Source: Bacteroidales bacterium (GTDB taxonomy: Bacteria > Bacteroidota > Bacteroidia > Bacteroidales > P3). From it: DNA of 64,000 bases. A model generated the notes under the pieces. It was given only the letters and a program-made list of their open reading frames with translations, ran no database searches and had not been told where the DNA came from. The DNA lies in the NCBI GenBank assembly GCA_017545365.1, contig JAFWOP010000058.1, positions 1 through 64,000 of the forward strand. Direction: 5' to 3'. A program made the translations under genes and the position numbers. Shown here piece after piece: positions 25,785 to 33,557 of this stretch (within the stretch, counting starts at the first letter, position 1; every line of letters starts with the position of its first letter).

Positions 25785-27077
25785 ATGCGGATTGCCACAC
25801 ACACCCTAGGCTGCAAGTTAAACTTTGCTGAAACCAGCCATTTGCAACGCAGCTTCGAGCAGGCAGGTTTTAACATAGTCGGATTCCATGAAAAGGCCGA
25901 TATTTACGTGGTAAACAGCTGCACGGTGACCTCCGTGGCAGAAAAAAAGTGCCGCAACGCCATACGCCAGGCCGTGTCGCAGAACCCCGACGCCATCGTG
26001 GCGGTGATAGGCTGTTTCGCCCAGAACGAGGCGGAGCGGATAGCCCAAATTCCCGGAGTCGACATCATCCTCGGAAACGAACAGAAACACCGTCTGCTGG
26101 AAATACTCACCAGCCGCCACTTCCACCCCTCGCACAGCCCCCTGATTAATACCGACGAGCCTCACTCCTTCCAGCTCTCCTACTCCAAGTGCGACCGCAC
26201 CAGGACCTTCTTCAAGATACAAGACGGCTGCGACTACTACTGCACCTACTGCGCCATCCCCTTCGCCCGCGGGCGGAGCCGCAGTGCCCCCATCGCCGAC
26301 ACCGTGGCCGCCGCACGCCAAATCGCCGCTGGCGGAGCCCGTGAGATAGTGCTGACCGGCGTCAACACCGGCACCTTCGGACAACGAAATGGCGAACACC
26401 TCATCGACCTGCTGCGCGAACTGGACGGCATCGACAAGGTGTCCCGCTACCGCATCTCAAGCATCGAGCCAAATCTCCTCACCGACGAAATCATCGACTT
26501 CGTCGCCTCCTCCCGAGCCTTCCTCCCCCACTTCCACATCCCACTCCAGTCCGGAGCCGACAAAGTGCTGCATGCCATGCACCGCCGCTACGACACCGCC
26601 CTCTACGCCCAACGGCTGGAACACATCAAACGGGTGATGCCCGACGCCTGCATCGCCGCCGACGTCATCACCGGGTTCAACTACGAGGACGACGAAACCT
26701 TCGTCCAAAGCAAAGCATTCATCAACAGCCTCCCCATCTCCTACCTCCACGTCTTCCCCTACTCCGACCGTCCACACACCGCCGCCCTCAAGATGGGTGA
26801 AAAAGTGCCCATCCCCATCCGCAAGGCACGGAGCAACGAGCTGCGCGAACTGTCCGACGCCAAACGCCGCCTCTTCGTCGAGAGCCAGCTGGGCAAGACT
26901 CGCACCGTACTATGGGAACACACACAGCACGACGGCACCGCAGGCCCCACCATGCAAGGATGGACCGACAACTACATCCGGCTGCACCGCCCCTTCGACC
27001 CCGCGCTGGCCGGCCGTGTGACCCCCTACGACATCACCCCGTCGACAATCGTGGCCAACTACAGCTGCGACGACTAA
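25785..27077 (+). CDS. mtaB: tRNA (N6-threonylcarbamoyladenosine(37)-C2)-methylthiotransferase MtaB
   Basis: MtaB is a radical-SAM enzyme that adds a methylthio group to t6A37 of tRNAs decoding ANN codons. The 430-residue protein has the N-terminal UPF0004 domain with its three cluster cysteines (Cys10, Cys46, Cys77) and the radical-SAM motif CDYYCTYC (Cys149, 153, 156). IPLQSGADKVLHAMHRRY and ADVITGF are typical of methylthiotransferases. MRIATHTLGCKLN at the start is characteristic of MtaB rather than MiaB or RimO. It appears to be monocistronic. Confidence 0.94.
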   Translation: MRIATHTLGCKLNFAETSHLQRSFEQAGFNIVGFHEKADIYVVNSCTVTSVAEKKCRNAIRQAVSQNPDAIVAVIGCFAQNEAERIAQIPGVDIILGNEQKHRLLEILTSRHFHPSHSPLINTDEPHSFQLSYSKCDRTRTFFKIQDGCDYYCTYCAIPFARGRSRSAPIADTVAAARQIAAGGAREIVLTGVNTGTFGQRNGEHLIDLLRELDGIDKVSRYRISSIEPNLLTDEIIDFVASSRAFLPHFHIPLQSGADKVLHAMHRRYDTALYAQRLEHIKRVMPDACIAADVITGFNYEDDETFVQSKAFINSLPISYLHVFPYSDRPHTAALKMGEKVPIPIRKARSNELRELSDAKRRLFVESQLGKTRTVLWEHTQHDGTAGPTMQGWTDNYIRLHRPFDPALAGRVTPYDITPSTIVANYSCDD

Positions 27078-27330
27078 GCAACCCCGCCGCCACCCCGCCC
27101 CCGCAATCTGTCCTATACTTATTTCCCTCATTCACCCCTCATTCTTTCTGAAACAGCGAACACGAACAAACAAAAGACTGTCGTTTATATGAAAGACCAA
27201 AGGGCACAGACTGGCACCGCACTGTATGCGCTGCTGACCCGGCGTGGCCTTGCCACCCATTTGAGATGATTTTCGTACAAAATCATGTATAGATTAAAAT
27301 CTTTTCTGTATAATTGCAGCGTAATAATAA
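27078..27330. other. Spacer upstream of the MITE
   Basis: No firm gene. A 26-codon frame (27189-27269, MKDQRAQTGTALYALLTRRG and six more residues) has no recognisable family. A perfect 8-bp hairpin ATGATTTT-CGTAC-AAAATCAT lies at 27266-27286. TATAATTG (about 27309-27316) is a weakened counterpart of the promoter at 24090 and probably once served the stub gene at 27524. Confidence 0.45.
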
Positions 27331-27503
27331 CGCTCTAGTATGAAGTATGACTGATTTTTGCCAACCTTTCTCGGTGTTGCGTCTCTTCAAGACGCTGAAT
27401 AGTAGAGCTGTCTTAGACCCCACACTGCGTACCTTGTGTGGGGTTATTGAGATTCAACCTCTTTGAGGTTGTTGAAAAATCAGTCCAATACCAAACTAGA
27501 GCC
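27331..27503. mobile_element. MITE-like element with terminal inverted repeats and 8-bp target duplication
   Basis: The 173-bp element begins CGCTCTAGT and ends ACTAGAGCC. The inverted repeat continues inward imperfectly, with GACTGATTTTT at the left (about 27349-27359) matched by AAAAATCAGTC at the right. It is flanked on both sides by AATAATAA (27323-27330 and 27504-27511), and the paralogous unoccupied site at about 24100-24115 has a single copy of that sequence. Inside are three stem-loops: 27379-27395, 27418-27443, 27455-27471. It encodes no protein and would need a transposase in trans. Confidence 0.85.
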
Positions 27504-27622
27504 AATAATAAAATCAACACACCATGAAAAAGATAATCATTTTATTTATTTTCAGCCTCCTATGCTTTTGCTCGTTTGGACAGGGGACAGCGTATATTAC
27601 CAAAAGTATGCTTCGGGGTGAA

Positions 27623-27720
27623 GAAAGAGTCCAGTGGACTCTTTCGATAGCGAAGCGGAGAAGCAACCCTACGCGGTTGCCTTTTGCCCAAGCAAAAGTC
27701 CGCCGATTCGAACACGGCGG
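27623..27720. repeat. Array of four adjacent hairpins
   Basis: GAAAGAGTCC-AGT-GGACTCTTTC (27623-27645), GCAACC-CTACGC-GGTTGC (27663-27680), CTTTTGC-CCAA-GCAAAAG (27681-27698) and CCGCCG-N9-CGGCGG (27700-27720) follow one another. All stems are perfect. This looks like a second structured repeat, unrelated in sequence to the MITE. Confidence 0.7.
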
Positions 27721-27736
27721 TGTTAGAATATTGAAA

Positions 27737-27764
27737 AACGACAAACGACAAACGACATTTTTTA
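27737..27764. repeat. Family F heptamer repeat (AACGACA)
   Basis: AAACGACAAACGACAAACGAC is a short array of a 7-nt unit, just before the start of the T9SS gene at 27789. Confidence 0.6.
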
Positions 27765-27788
27765 CCAGATGCAAAGAAAGGGTTTAAA

Positions 27789-29381
27789 ATGAAAAAAGTC
27801 GTTGTTTTTATCGTTCTAATAATGATGATGGGCTGCATCAGTGTGGTGGCCCAGCGGCCCGCAGGGGACACTATTCTGATGGGCAGCAATTCGGAATATC
27901 TGTATGACACAGTGCACACATATGGTGCGTATCTACCTACACATATGTATAATACCTCTGACTCCAATTTTCCTTTTCTAATCTTTTTGGATAATATTTG
28001 GTCGCTTTATTATTCATCCATTCTTCGTTATTTTTGGAATACGCTCGGCTATGCTACGCTCGACTCTGCCACGATTCTTAATTATCTCCACGAATACCCC
28101 AATTTGAGTAATCTTAACACTGGTCGGCACATTACCGGGTGTCAATTTGCGGCACCTGACGATGACATTGTCGTAAAAGGATTGGCTGTCTGCCCAATAA
28201 TCATTAATACCGAACAATTGCTCGATTGTGCTGTTGATTATAGATGGAGGGGTTATGGAATTGATACAGCGGCGAGATATGTGATAGACACCACGCTGGC
28301 GAGCAGAGAGACAGAATATGTCCAGCTGTACACCATTGAGGGGGGGCAGCCGCAGTTTCAGGCGGAAGGCGGGTGGCGTATCGAGCACCCGCACCGCCAC
28401 ATGCTTTTCCCAAGAAGCTACGAGTCCTCGCACTATACAGCGCTGCCACCCAGCAACGACACAATGGCCGTACCCATTTACGAGGCGATGTTTGACACAA
28501 GCATACTGATAGAGGCGGACAAGGTTCAGCATTATATGCTTGCCTTCACGCACAACAACAATGCGGTATGGAGCCTGACGGCCAACGACACCGTCTTTCC
28601 CTCACCCAACATTTGCTGGGAGCATTATCCCATAGGATATAGTTACAGCCATATTCGTGTGACCCCGGCCATAAATAGTTATGGCTATTGGGTAAAATAT
28701 GACACCCTTCCGTGGCACAATATTCCAGGTCAACTTTCGAGGGGTCTGTACGCGCCTAACGTCTTCCCGATACTGGACACGCTGTTCGGGACGCCATGTG
28801 CGGCGGTGACGGGGCTGCAGACGGTGGCGGTGGACTCGCTGTGGGCCACGCCGATGTGGAGCGCGGACGCGCGGCAGCACGAGTGGGAGGTGGCCTACCG
28901 CCCGGCGGACGACAGCCTCGGCAGCGACTCGGTGGTGACGGTCTCCGCACCGACGGTGACGCTCACGGGCCTGACACCCGGCACAGTGTACAGCGTGCGG
29001 GTGCGCGGGCTGTGCGACATTGAGAACTACAGCCCCTGGAGCGACACCCTTCAGTTCGTCACCACGTTCACCCCGCCCGACACGACACCCGACACCCTGC
29101 CATGGATACACCCATGGATACACCCCCACACGCTGGGCATCGGCAACCTCGACCGCGACACCCGCATTATGCCCAACCCCGCCCACGACATGGTGAGCGT
29201 GTTCTCCTCCTACCAATTGAAAGGCGTGACGGTGTACGACCTGTCGGGCCGCCAGCTGCTGATGGAGCCCGCCGACGGCATGACCGCCACGGTGAACGTC
29301 GCCGCCCTGCCCCGCGGCACCTACATCCTCGCCATCCGCACCCTCCAGGGCGTCGCCACCAAGAAACTGCTGGTAGAGTAA
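27789..29381 (+). CDS. T9SS cargo protein with fibronectin type III domain
   Basis: The 530-residue secreted protein starts with a signal peptide (MKKVVVFIVLIMMMGCISVV; the Cys could be a lipobox but lies within the hydrophobic core). Residues about 25-325 are not recognised. About 335-420 is a fibronectin type III-like domain (WATPMWSADARQHEWEVAYR, TLTGLTPGTVYSVRVRGLC). The C-terminus (MPNPAHDMVSVFS, VTVYDLSGRQLL, LPRGTYILAIRT, KKLLVE) is a type A T9SS sorting domain. Base composition changes sharply near 28740 from AT-rich to GC-rich, so the C-terminal module may have been joined to a different N-terminal part. Confidence 0.82.
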   Translation: MKKVVVFIVLIMMMGCISVVAQRPAGDTILMGSNSEYLYDTVHTYGAYLPTHMYNTSDSNFPFLIFLDNIWSLYYSSILRYFWNTLGYATLDSATILNYLHEYPNLSNLNTGRHITGCQFAAPDDDIVVKGLAVCPIIINTEQLLDCAVDYRWRGYGIDTAARYVIDTTLASRETEYVQLYTIEGGQPQFQAEGGWRIEHPHRHMLFPRSYESSHYTALPPSNDTMAVPIYEAMFDTSILIEADKVQHYMLAFTHNNNAVWSLTANDTVFPSPNICWEHYPIGYSYSHIRVTPAINSYGYWVKYDTLPWHNIPGQLSRGLYAPNVFPILDTLFGTPCAAVTGLQTVAVDSLWATPMWSADARQHEWEVAYRPADDSLGSDSVVTVSAPTVTLTGLTPGTVYSVRVRGLCDIENYSPWSDTLQFVTTFTPPDTTPDTLPWIHPWIHPHTLGIGNLDRDTRIMPNPAHDMVSVFSSYQLKGVTVYDLSGRQLLMEPADGMTATVNVAALPRGTYILAIRTLQGVATKKLLVE

Positions 29382-29461
29382 GAAGTAGTTAGGGGTTACA
29401 GCTTACAGGTTACAGCTTAAAGGTTTGAGGGGGCGGCAGCAAATTCTCAATTCTCAATTCA
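29381..29461. repeat. Composite short repeat (B-linker-A), single copy
   Basis: Starting at the stop codon of the T9SS gene: TTAGGGGTTACAGCTTACAG units, linker GGGGGCGGCAGCAA, then AATTCTC units. It has the same build as the triple array at 24195-24402. Confidence 0.75.
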
Positions 29462-29543
29462 TTATCAGCGCACTTATGCTCTTCTGCTGTTATCGCGTTG
29501 GCAAAATAATATATTTGTCTGTGTGTAATTCGATTTTTTTGCG

Positions 29544-29551
29544 TACATTTG
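29544..29551 (+). promoter_or_regulatory. Promoter of the PurF-like gene
   Basis: TACATTTG matches TAnnTTTG and lies 88 nt before the ATG at 29640, leaving a fairly long leader. No clean -33 TTTG lies at the ideal distance. Confidence 0.55.
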
Positions 29552-29639
29552 CATTTTTAATTCGAGGATGCTCAATAGCACACAACTGATTATTAATTAA
29601 CATTATATATACAACTTTCATCTTTTATAACCAATAGCA

Positions 29640-31046
29640 ATGAGCGGTTTATTCGGCATTATCACCACCAAGCCTTGTGCCACTGAGCTCTTTTACGGCA
29701 CGGACTACCATTCCCATCTGGGCACCCGTCGCGCGGGGTTGAGCACCATCGACAATGATGTCATGCATCTGAACATCCACAACATCGAGAACACTCAGTT
29801 TAAGACCAAGTTTTCGGCCGACATCCACGAGATGCTGGGGCACAAAGGCATCGGCGTGATAAGCGACACCGACGCCCAGCCTATCGTCTGCAACTCGCAT
29901 CTGGGACGGTTTGCGGTGTGCTCAGTGTCGAAGATTAATAACATCGTCGAGCTGGAGAAGATGTGCTTGGAGAAGAACCAGCAGTTCACCGAGCTCAGCA
30001 TGGGGCGCACCAACCCCACGGAGCTCGTCGCGCTCCTTGTGACCCAGGGCAAGGATTTTGCCGACGGCATCCGCAACGTCTACCAGCATGTGAGGGGCAG
30101 CGTCTCTTTCCTCATCCTCATGAGCGACGGCATCATCGCCGTCCGCGACCGTTATGGCCGGACACCACTCACCGTAGGCCGTCGCGCGGACGACTATGCC
30201 GTCGCCTCGGAGAGCCACAGTTACGTGAACCTGGGATTTAAGACCGAATACTTCATCCAGCCTGGTGAGGCAGTCCTCATCTCCCACGACGGCATCCGCC
30301 AGCTGACAACGCCTAGCGAGAAGATGCAGATTTGCTCTTTCCTGTGGATTTACTACGGTTTCCCCTGTGTGGAATATGAAGACATCGACGCCGAAGAGGT
30401 GCGCTACCGCCTGGGCGAGGTCATGGGGCGGCAGGACGACGTGGAGGCCGACTATGTGTCGGGCATCCCCGACTCGGGCGTGGGCATGGCACTGGGCTAT
30501 GCCACGGGTCGCGGCATCCCTTACAAGCGCGGCATCCTGAAGTACACCCCCACGTGGTCGCGCAGCTTTATGCCCACCGACCAGGAGGCCCGCAGCCTGG
30601 TGGCCAAGATGAAGCTCATACCCTCCCGCAAGATGCTCGAAGGCAAAGAGGTGGTGTTCTGCGACGACAGCATCGTGCGCGGTACCCAGCTCAAAGACCA
30701 GACCCGCATGCTCTACGCCAACGGTGTCCGCCGCATACACATACGCATCAGCTGCCCCCCGCTGCTGCACGGCTGCCCCTTCCTCAATTTCTCCACCTCG
30801 AAGACCGACCACGAGCTCATCACCCGCCGTGTCATCGAAGAGCTGGAGGGCGGGCAGGTGAAGAACCTTGAAGCCTACCGAGATGAGACCACCCCCCAGT
30901 ACGCCCGCATGGTGGAGACCATACGCAAGACCATCGGCGTTGACACGTTGAAGTTCAACAGCCTCGACACTGTTTGCAACGCCATCGGCTTACCCAAGGA
31001 AAAGATATGCACCCACTGCTTCGACGGCAGTTCCTACGGAGAGTAA
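29640..31046 (+). CDS. Amidophosphoribosyltransferase-like protein without the catalytic N-terminal cysteine
   Basis: PurF makes phosphoribosylamine from PRPP and glutamine, the first step of purine synthesis. This 468-residue homologue has the PRPP motif VVFCDDSIVRGTQ (338-350) and cysteines placed like the iron-sulphur ligands of the Bacillus-type enzyme (Cys232, Cys379, Cys457, Cys460 in CTHC). The N-terminus reads MSGLFGI where PurF has a Cys nucleophile after the initiator Met, so glutamine hydrolysis by the usual route is not possible. A class of such PurF-like proteins exists in Bacteroidota. It may be ammonia-dependent or have another role; a separate true purF is expected elsewhere. 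Confidence 0.85.
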   Translation: MSGLFGIITTKPCATELFYGTDYHSHLGTRRAGLSTIDNDVMHLNIHNIENTQFKTKFSADIHEMLGHKGIGVISDTDAQPIVCNSHLGRFAVCSVSKINNIVELEKMCLEKNQQFTELSMGRTNPTELVALLVTQGKDFADGIRNVYQHVRGSVSFLILMSDGIIAVRDRYGRTPLTVGRRADDYAVASESHSYVNLGFKTEYFIQPGEAVLISHDGIRQLTTPSEKMQICSFLWIYYGFPCVEYEDIDAEEVRYRLGEVMGRQDDVEADYVSGIPDSGVGMALGYATGRGIPYKRGILKYTPTWSRSFMPTDQEARSLVAKMKLIPSRKMLEGKEVVFCDDSIVRGTQLKDQTRMLYANGVRRIHIRISCPPLLHGCPFLNFSTSKTDHELITRRVIEELEGGQVKNLEAYRDETTPQYARMVETIRKTIGVDTLKFNSLDTVCNAIGLPKEKICTHCFDGSSYGE

Positions 31047-31068
31047 CCCACAAACCACCCTGTCAATC

Positions 31069-32844
31069 ATGAGGCATAAGAGAAACTGCAACTTCATACG
31101 GCTCGCCCTCGCTCTCGGGGGCATCCTGCTGCCACTCTGCGGCCATTCGCAGAACAAGATACCCGTCTCGGTAAGGGAACTGGCTCCCAATTTCGGCATC
31201 AGGCCCCAATTCCTCGACGACACCATTCATTTTGTCCGCTATCTGGACAGCCTGAATGGCGACAACCACGCCATGACCGACAGCTGTGTGACCCTCAACG
31301 CCAAGCTGATGGCCATGGAGAATGTGCTTCTCTACGACTACCGCCACCGGAACGACACGGTGTGGATTGACGCGACCCACTACCTCGAGGACTACAAGGA
31401 GTACACCCAACGGCTGAAAAGCCTCTCGGAGCTGGCGTTGGGACGCGCCCACAACTACATAGAGCGCGAGCACTTACGCCAGGATGTCATCCAAACCAAC
31501 GCTCTCAACCTGCGCAAAGACACCATCGACCGCTACCACCGCACCATCGTCAACGCATGCGAAGGCATCGGGGTGAGCGACAAATCGCGCAAGAAGGAAC
31601 TCAAGGATATCTATTACGCCTACCTCACCGTATACAACCGTTACGACCTCTCGATGAAGCGCAGCGACAGCGCCCATCTGGCCAGCCTCAACCAGTTCTG
31701 CACCTTTCAGAAAAGCATCATCGACAACCTCCTCGGCACCAACAACTACAGTGCCCGCATCAACAACTTCGCCAACACGCTCAAGGTGCGCTGCGGCCAT
31801 AGCCACAGCGACGTGCTCCGCTCCTACCAACGGGTGTTCCGCCAGCCCGTCCCGCCCCCAACGTTCTCCACTATCTACGAATACGACATCTATCTGGCCT
31901 CGCTGCAGAACATCGTCGCCATCCAGAACGCCTATATCACCGTCGTAGAGCTGCGCGAGCAGATAGCCGCCGCCAGCCGCCGCATTACCACCCTCTACTC
32001 CCCAAAATTCCGCGATGCCGCCAAGACCTATCAGGAGGTGGCCGACGCCCTCAACACCACACCCGCCTTCAACACCCTGCCCGATGGCACCCTGTTCATA
32101 GCACAGCTCCGCGAATTCATGAAGGTGCAGGACCGCTATCTACAGGACTTCGACCGGCTCCGCGCCATCCAGCAGCACTCGTCCGACATCCTGCGCAGCA
32201 GCACCCTCAAGAATTCCGACATATCAAAAAGCTACAAACAACTGTGCAACGTGGTATCCATCACGCCCAAATACAAAACTCTTGACGATGCCGACCGCTT
32301 CAACGAAGAGATGAACCATTTCCAATGCCTCCAACGGCAATACGACACCATCCTCTCGCTCCGCCACACCATCGACTCCACCCAAGACTCTATCAGCCGC
32401 AACTGGATGTCGCACCTGATTGTCTACAACGGCTACCAGAACATTCGCAAACACCACATCCTCACCCCTACGTTTATCGACACTGCCGGCGGCCACCAGT
32501 TCATAGCACAGCTCCTCGACTACAACGAGATGCAGCATTCCTGTCTCAAAGCCATCAGGCTTCACAATCACTACCGCCAGCTCGACTCACAGCTGTTGCC
32601 GGCACTACAGCCCTACCGCAATATCCGTAAGGCTTACAGCCGACTGCAAAGCGACTACTTGAACATCAAGACTATCAACCACCTCTCCGAACTCTACCAA
32701 TACATTAGGCAGCTGGAAGCTGTCATCACTGTGCAGGAACACCTGCTCCAGCTTTCGAAGAACGGCGATGCAGCCAACTCGACAGACCTCAGACTTAAGA
32801 ACCTCAAAGACCCGCAACACATAGAGACCATACTGGGGCTCTGA
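31069..32844 (+). CDS. Secreted helical protein with ~68-residue repeats
   Basis: I do not recognise this 591-residue protein. A signal peptide (RLALALGGILLPLCGHSQ) precedes a predominantly helical body. From about residue 185 a pattern repeats every 67-68 residues, with units near 185, 253, 321, 389, 456 and 523. The consensus is roughly Y-x2-L/V, then TP-x-F-x-TL, then F-I-x-QL-x2-F-x3-Q-x2-YL and a basic helix. Examples are TPAFNTLPDGTLFIAQL and TPKYKTLDDADRF. It follows the PurF-like gene by 22 nt. Its stop codon is the first TGA of an inverted short repeat. Confidence 0.7.
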   Translation: MRHKRNCNFIRLALALGGILLPLCGHSQNKIPVSVRELAPNFGIRPQFLDDTIHFVRYLDSLNGDNHAMTDSCVTLNAKLMAMENVLLYDYRHRNDTVWIDATHYLEDYKEYTQRLKSLSELALGRAHNYIEREHLRQDVIQTNALNLRKDTIDRYHRTIVNACEGIGVSDKSRKKELKDIYYAYLTVYNRYDLSMKRSDSAHLASLNQFCTFQKSIIDNLLGTNNYSARINNFANTLKVRCGHSHSDVLRSYQRVFRQPVPPPTFSTIYEYDIYLASLQNIVAIQNAYITVVELREQIAAASRRITTLYSPKFRDAAKTYQEVADALNTTPAFNTLPDGTLFIAQLREFMKVQDRYLQDFDRLRAIQQHSSDILRSSTLKNSDISKSYKQLCNVVSITPKYKTLDDADRFNEEMNHFQCLQRQYDTILSLRHTIDSTQDSISRNWMSHLIVYNGYQNIRKHHILTPTFIDTAGGHQFIAQLLDYNEMQHSCLKAIRLHNHYRQLDSQLLPALQPYRNIRKAYSRLQSDYLNIKTINHLSELYQYIRQLEAVITVQEHLLQLSKNGDAANSTDLRLKNLKDPQHIETILGL

Positions 32845-32903
32845 GAATTGAGAATTGAGAATTGAGAATTTGCTGCCGTCCCCTCTAACCTCTAACCTCT
32901 AAC
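32844..32903. repeat. Composite short repeat, inverted copy
   Basis: GAGAATTGAGAATTGAGAAT leads to TTGCTGCCGTCCCC and then TCTAACCTCTAACCTCTAAC: the reverse complement of the B-linker-A composite. It begins within the stop codon of the preceding gene. Confidence 0.85.
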
Positions 32904-32918
32904 CAATTATTAATTGTC

Positions 32919-33557
32919 ATGAAAATAGCAATCATTCTTTCCGGATGCGGCAACCGCGACGGCAGCGAGCTGCAAGAAACCCTCTCCCTCATGCTTGCCA
33001 TCGACCGGCGTGGCTGGAGCTACCAATGTTTTGCTCCCCATGGGAACTATCGTGTAGTGAGCCATTGCGACGGCAACGAGACCGGTGAGCTGCGCGACCT
33101 CTTCGTTGAATCGGCCCGCATTGCACGAGGCGACCTCCGCCCCCTTGGCGACTACCGGCCCGACGACTACGACGCCCTCGCCCTGCCCGGCGGCATGGGT
33201 GCAGCACGAAACCTCTCCACCTTCGCCTCCGACGGAGCAGCAATGACGGTCCGCCCCGATGTGGAGCATGCCATCCTCGACACCTACCGCCAGCACAAGC
33301 CCATCCTGGCCATGTGCATTGCCCCGATGGTGCTGGCCAAAGTGCTCGGCCCCTATGGGGTGAAGCTGACCCTCGGCCAGCCCTGCCCTGCCGCCGACGC
33401 AGCCCGCCAACTGGGAGCCGCCGTCGAATACTGCAACCCCGCCGACGTGTGTGCCGACAAGCAGCACCTCGTCTTCACCACACCCGCATACATGGTGGCC
33501 ACCCACATCAGCCAGATTTTCGAGGGTGCCGACAACCTGGTGGGATGCCTCGAATAG
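32919..33557 (+). CDS. elbB: ElbB-like DJ-1/PfpI family protein (glyoxalase type)
   Basis: ElbB is a DJ-1/PfpI superfamily protein with reported glyoxalase activity and an older label linking it to isoprenoid synthesis. The 212 residues match it closely: MKIAIILSGCGNRDGSELQE at the start, CFAP, ALALPGGMGAARNLSTFAS and the nucleophile elbow AMCIAPMVLA with Cys133, then FTTPAYM near the end. Its stop codon directly abuts that of the convergent gene at 33558, with no base between. Confidence 0.9.
   Translation: MKIAIILSGCGNRDGSELQETLSLMLAIDRRGWSYQCFAPHGNYRVVSHCDGNETGELRDLFVESARIARGDLRPLGDYRPDDYDALALPGGMGAARNLSTFASDGAAMTVRPDVEHAILDTYRQHKPILAMCIAPMVLAKVLGPYGVKLTLGQPCPAADAARQLGAAVEYCNPADVCADKQHLVFTTPAYMVATHISQIFEGADNLVGCLE

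Larger units (their letters stand above)
27524..27787 (+). pseudogene. Secreted-protein stub running into hairpin array
   Basis: The frame starts with a good signal peptide (MKKIIILFIFSLLCFCSFGQ) that matches the stub at 24124, then about 65 residues of unlikely composition (RRSNPTRLPFAQAKVRRF) translated from a series of hairpins and an AACGACA heptamer array. The gene body is missing. I treat it as a decayed or interrupted gene rather than a functional 87-residue protein. Its promoter is separated from it by the MITE. Confidence 0.6.
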
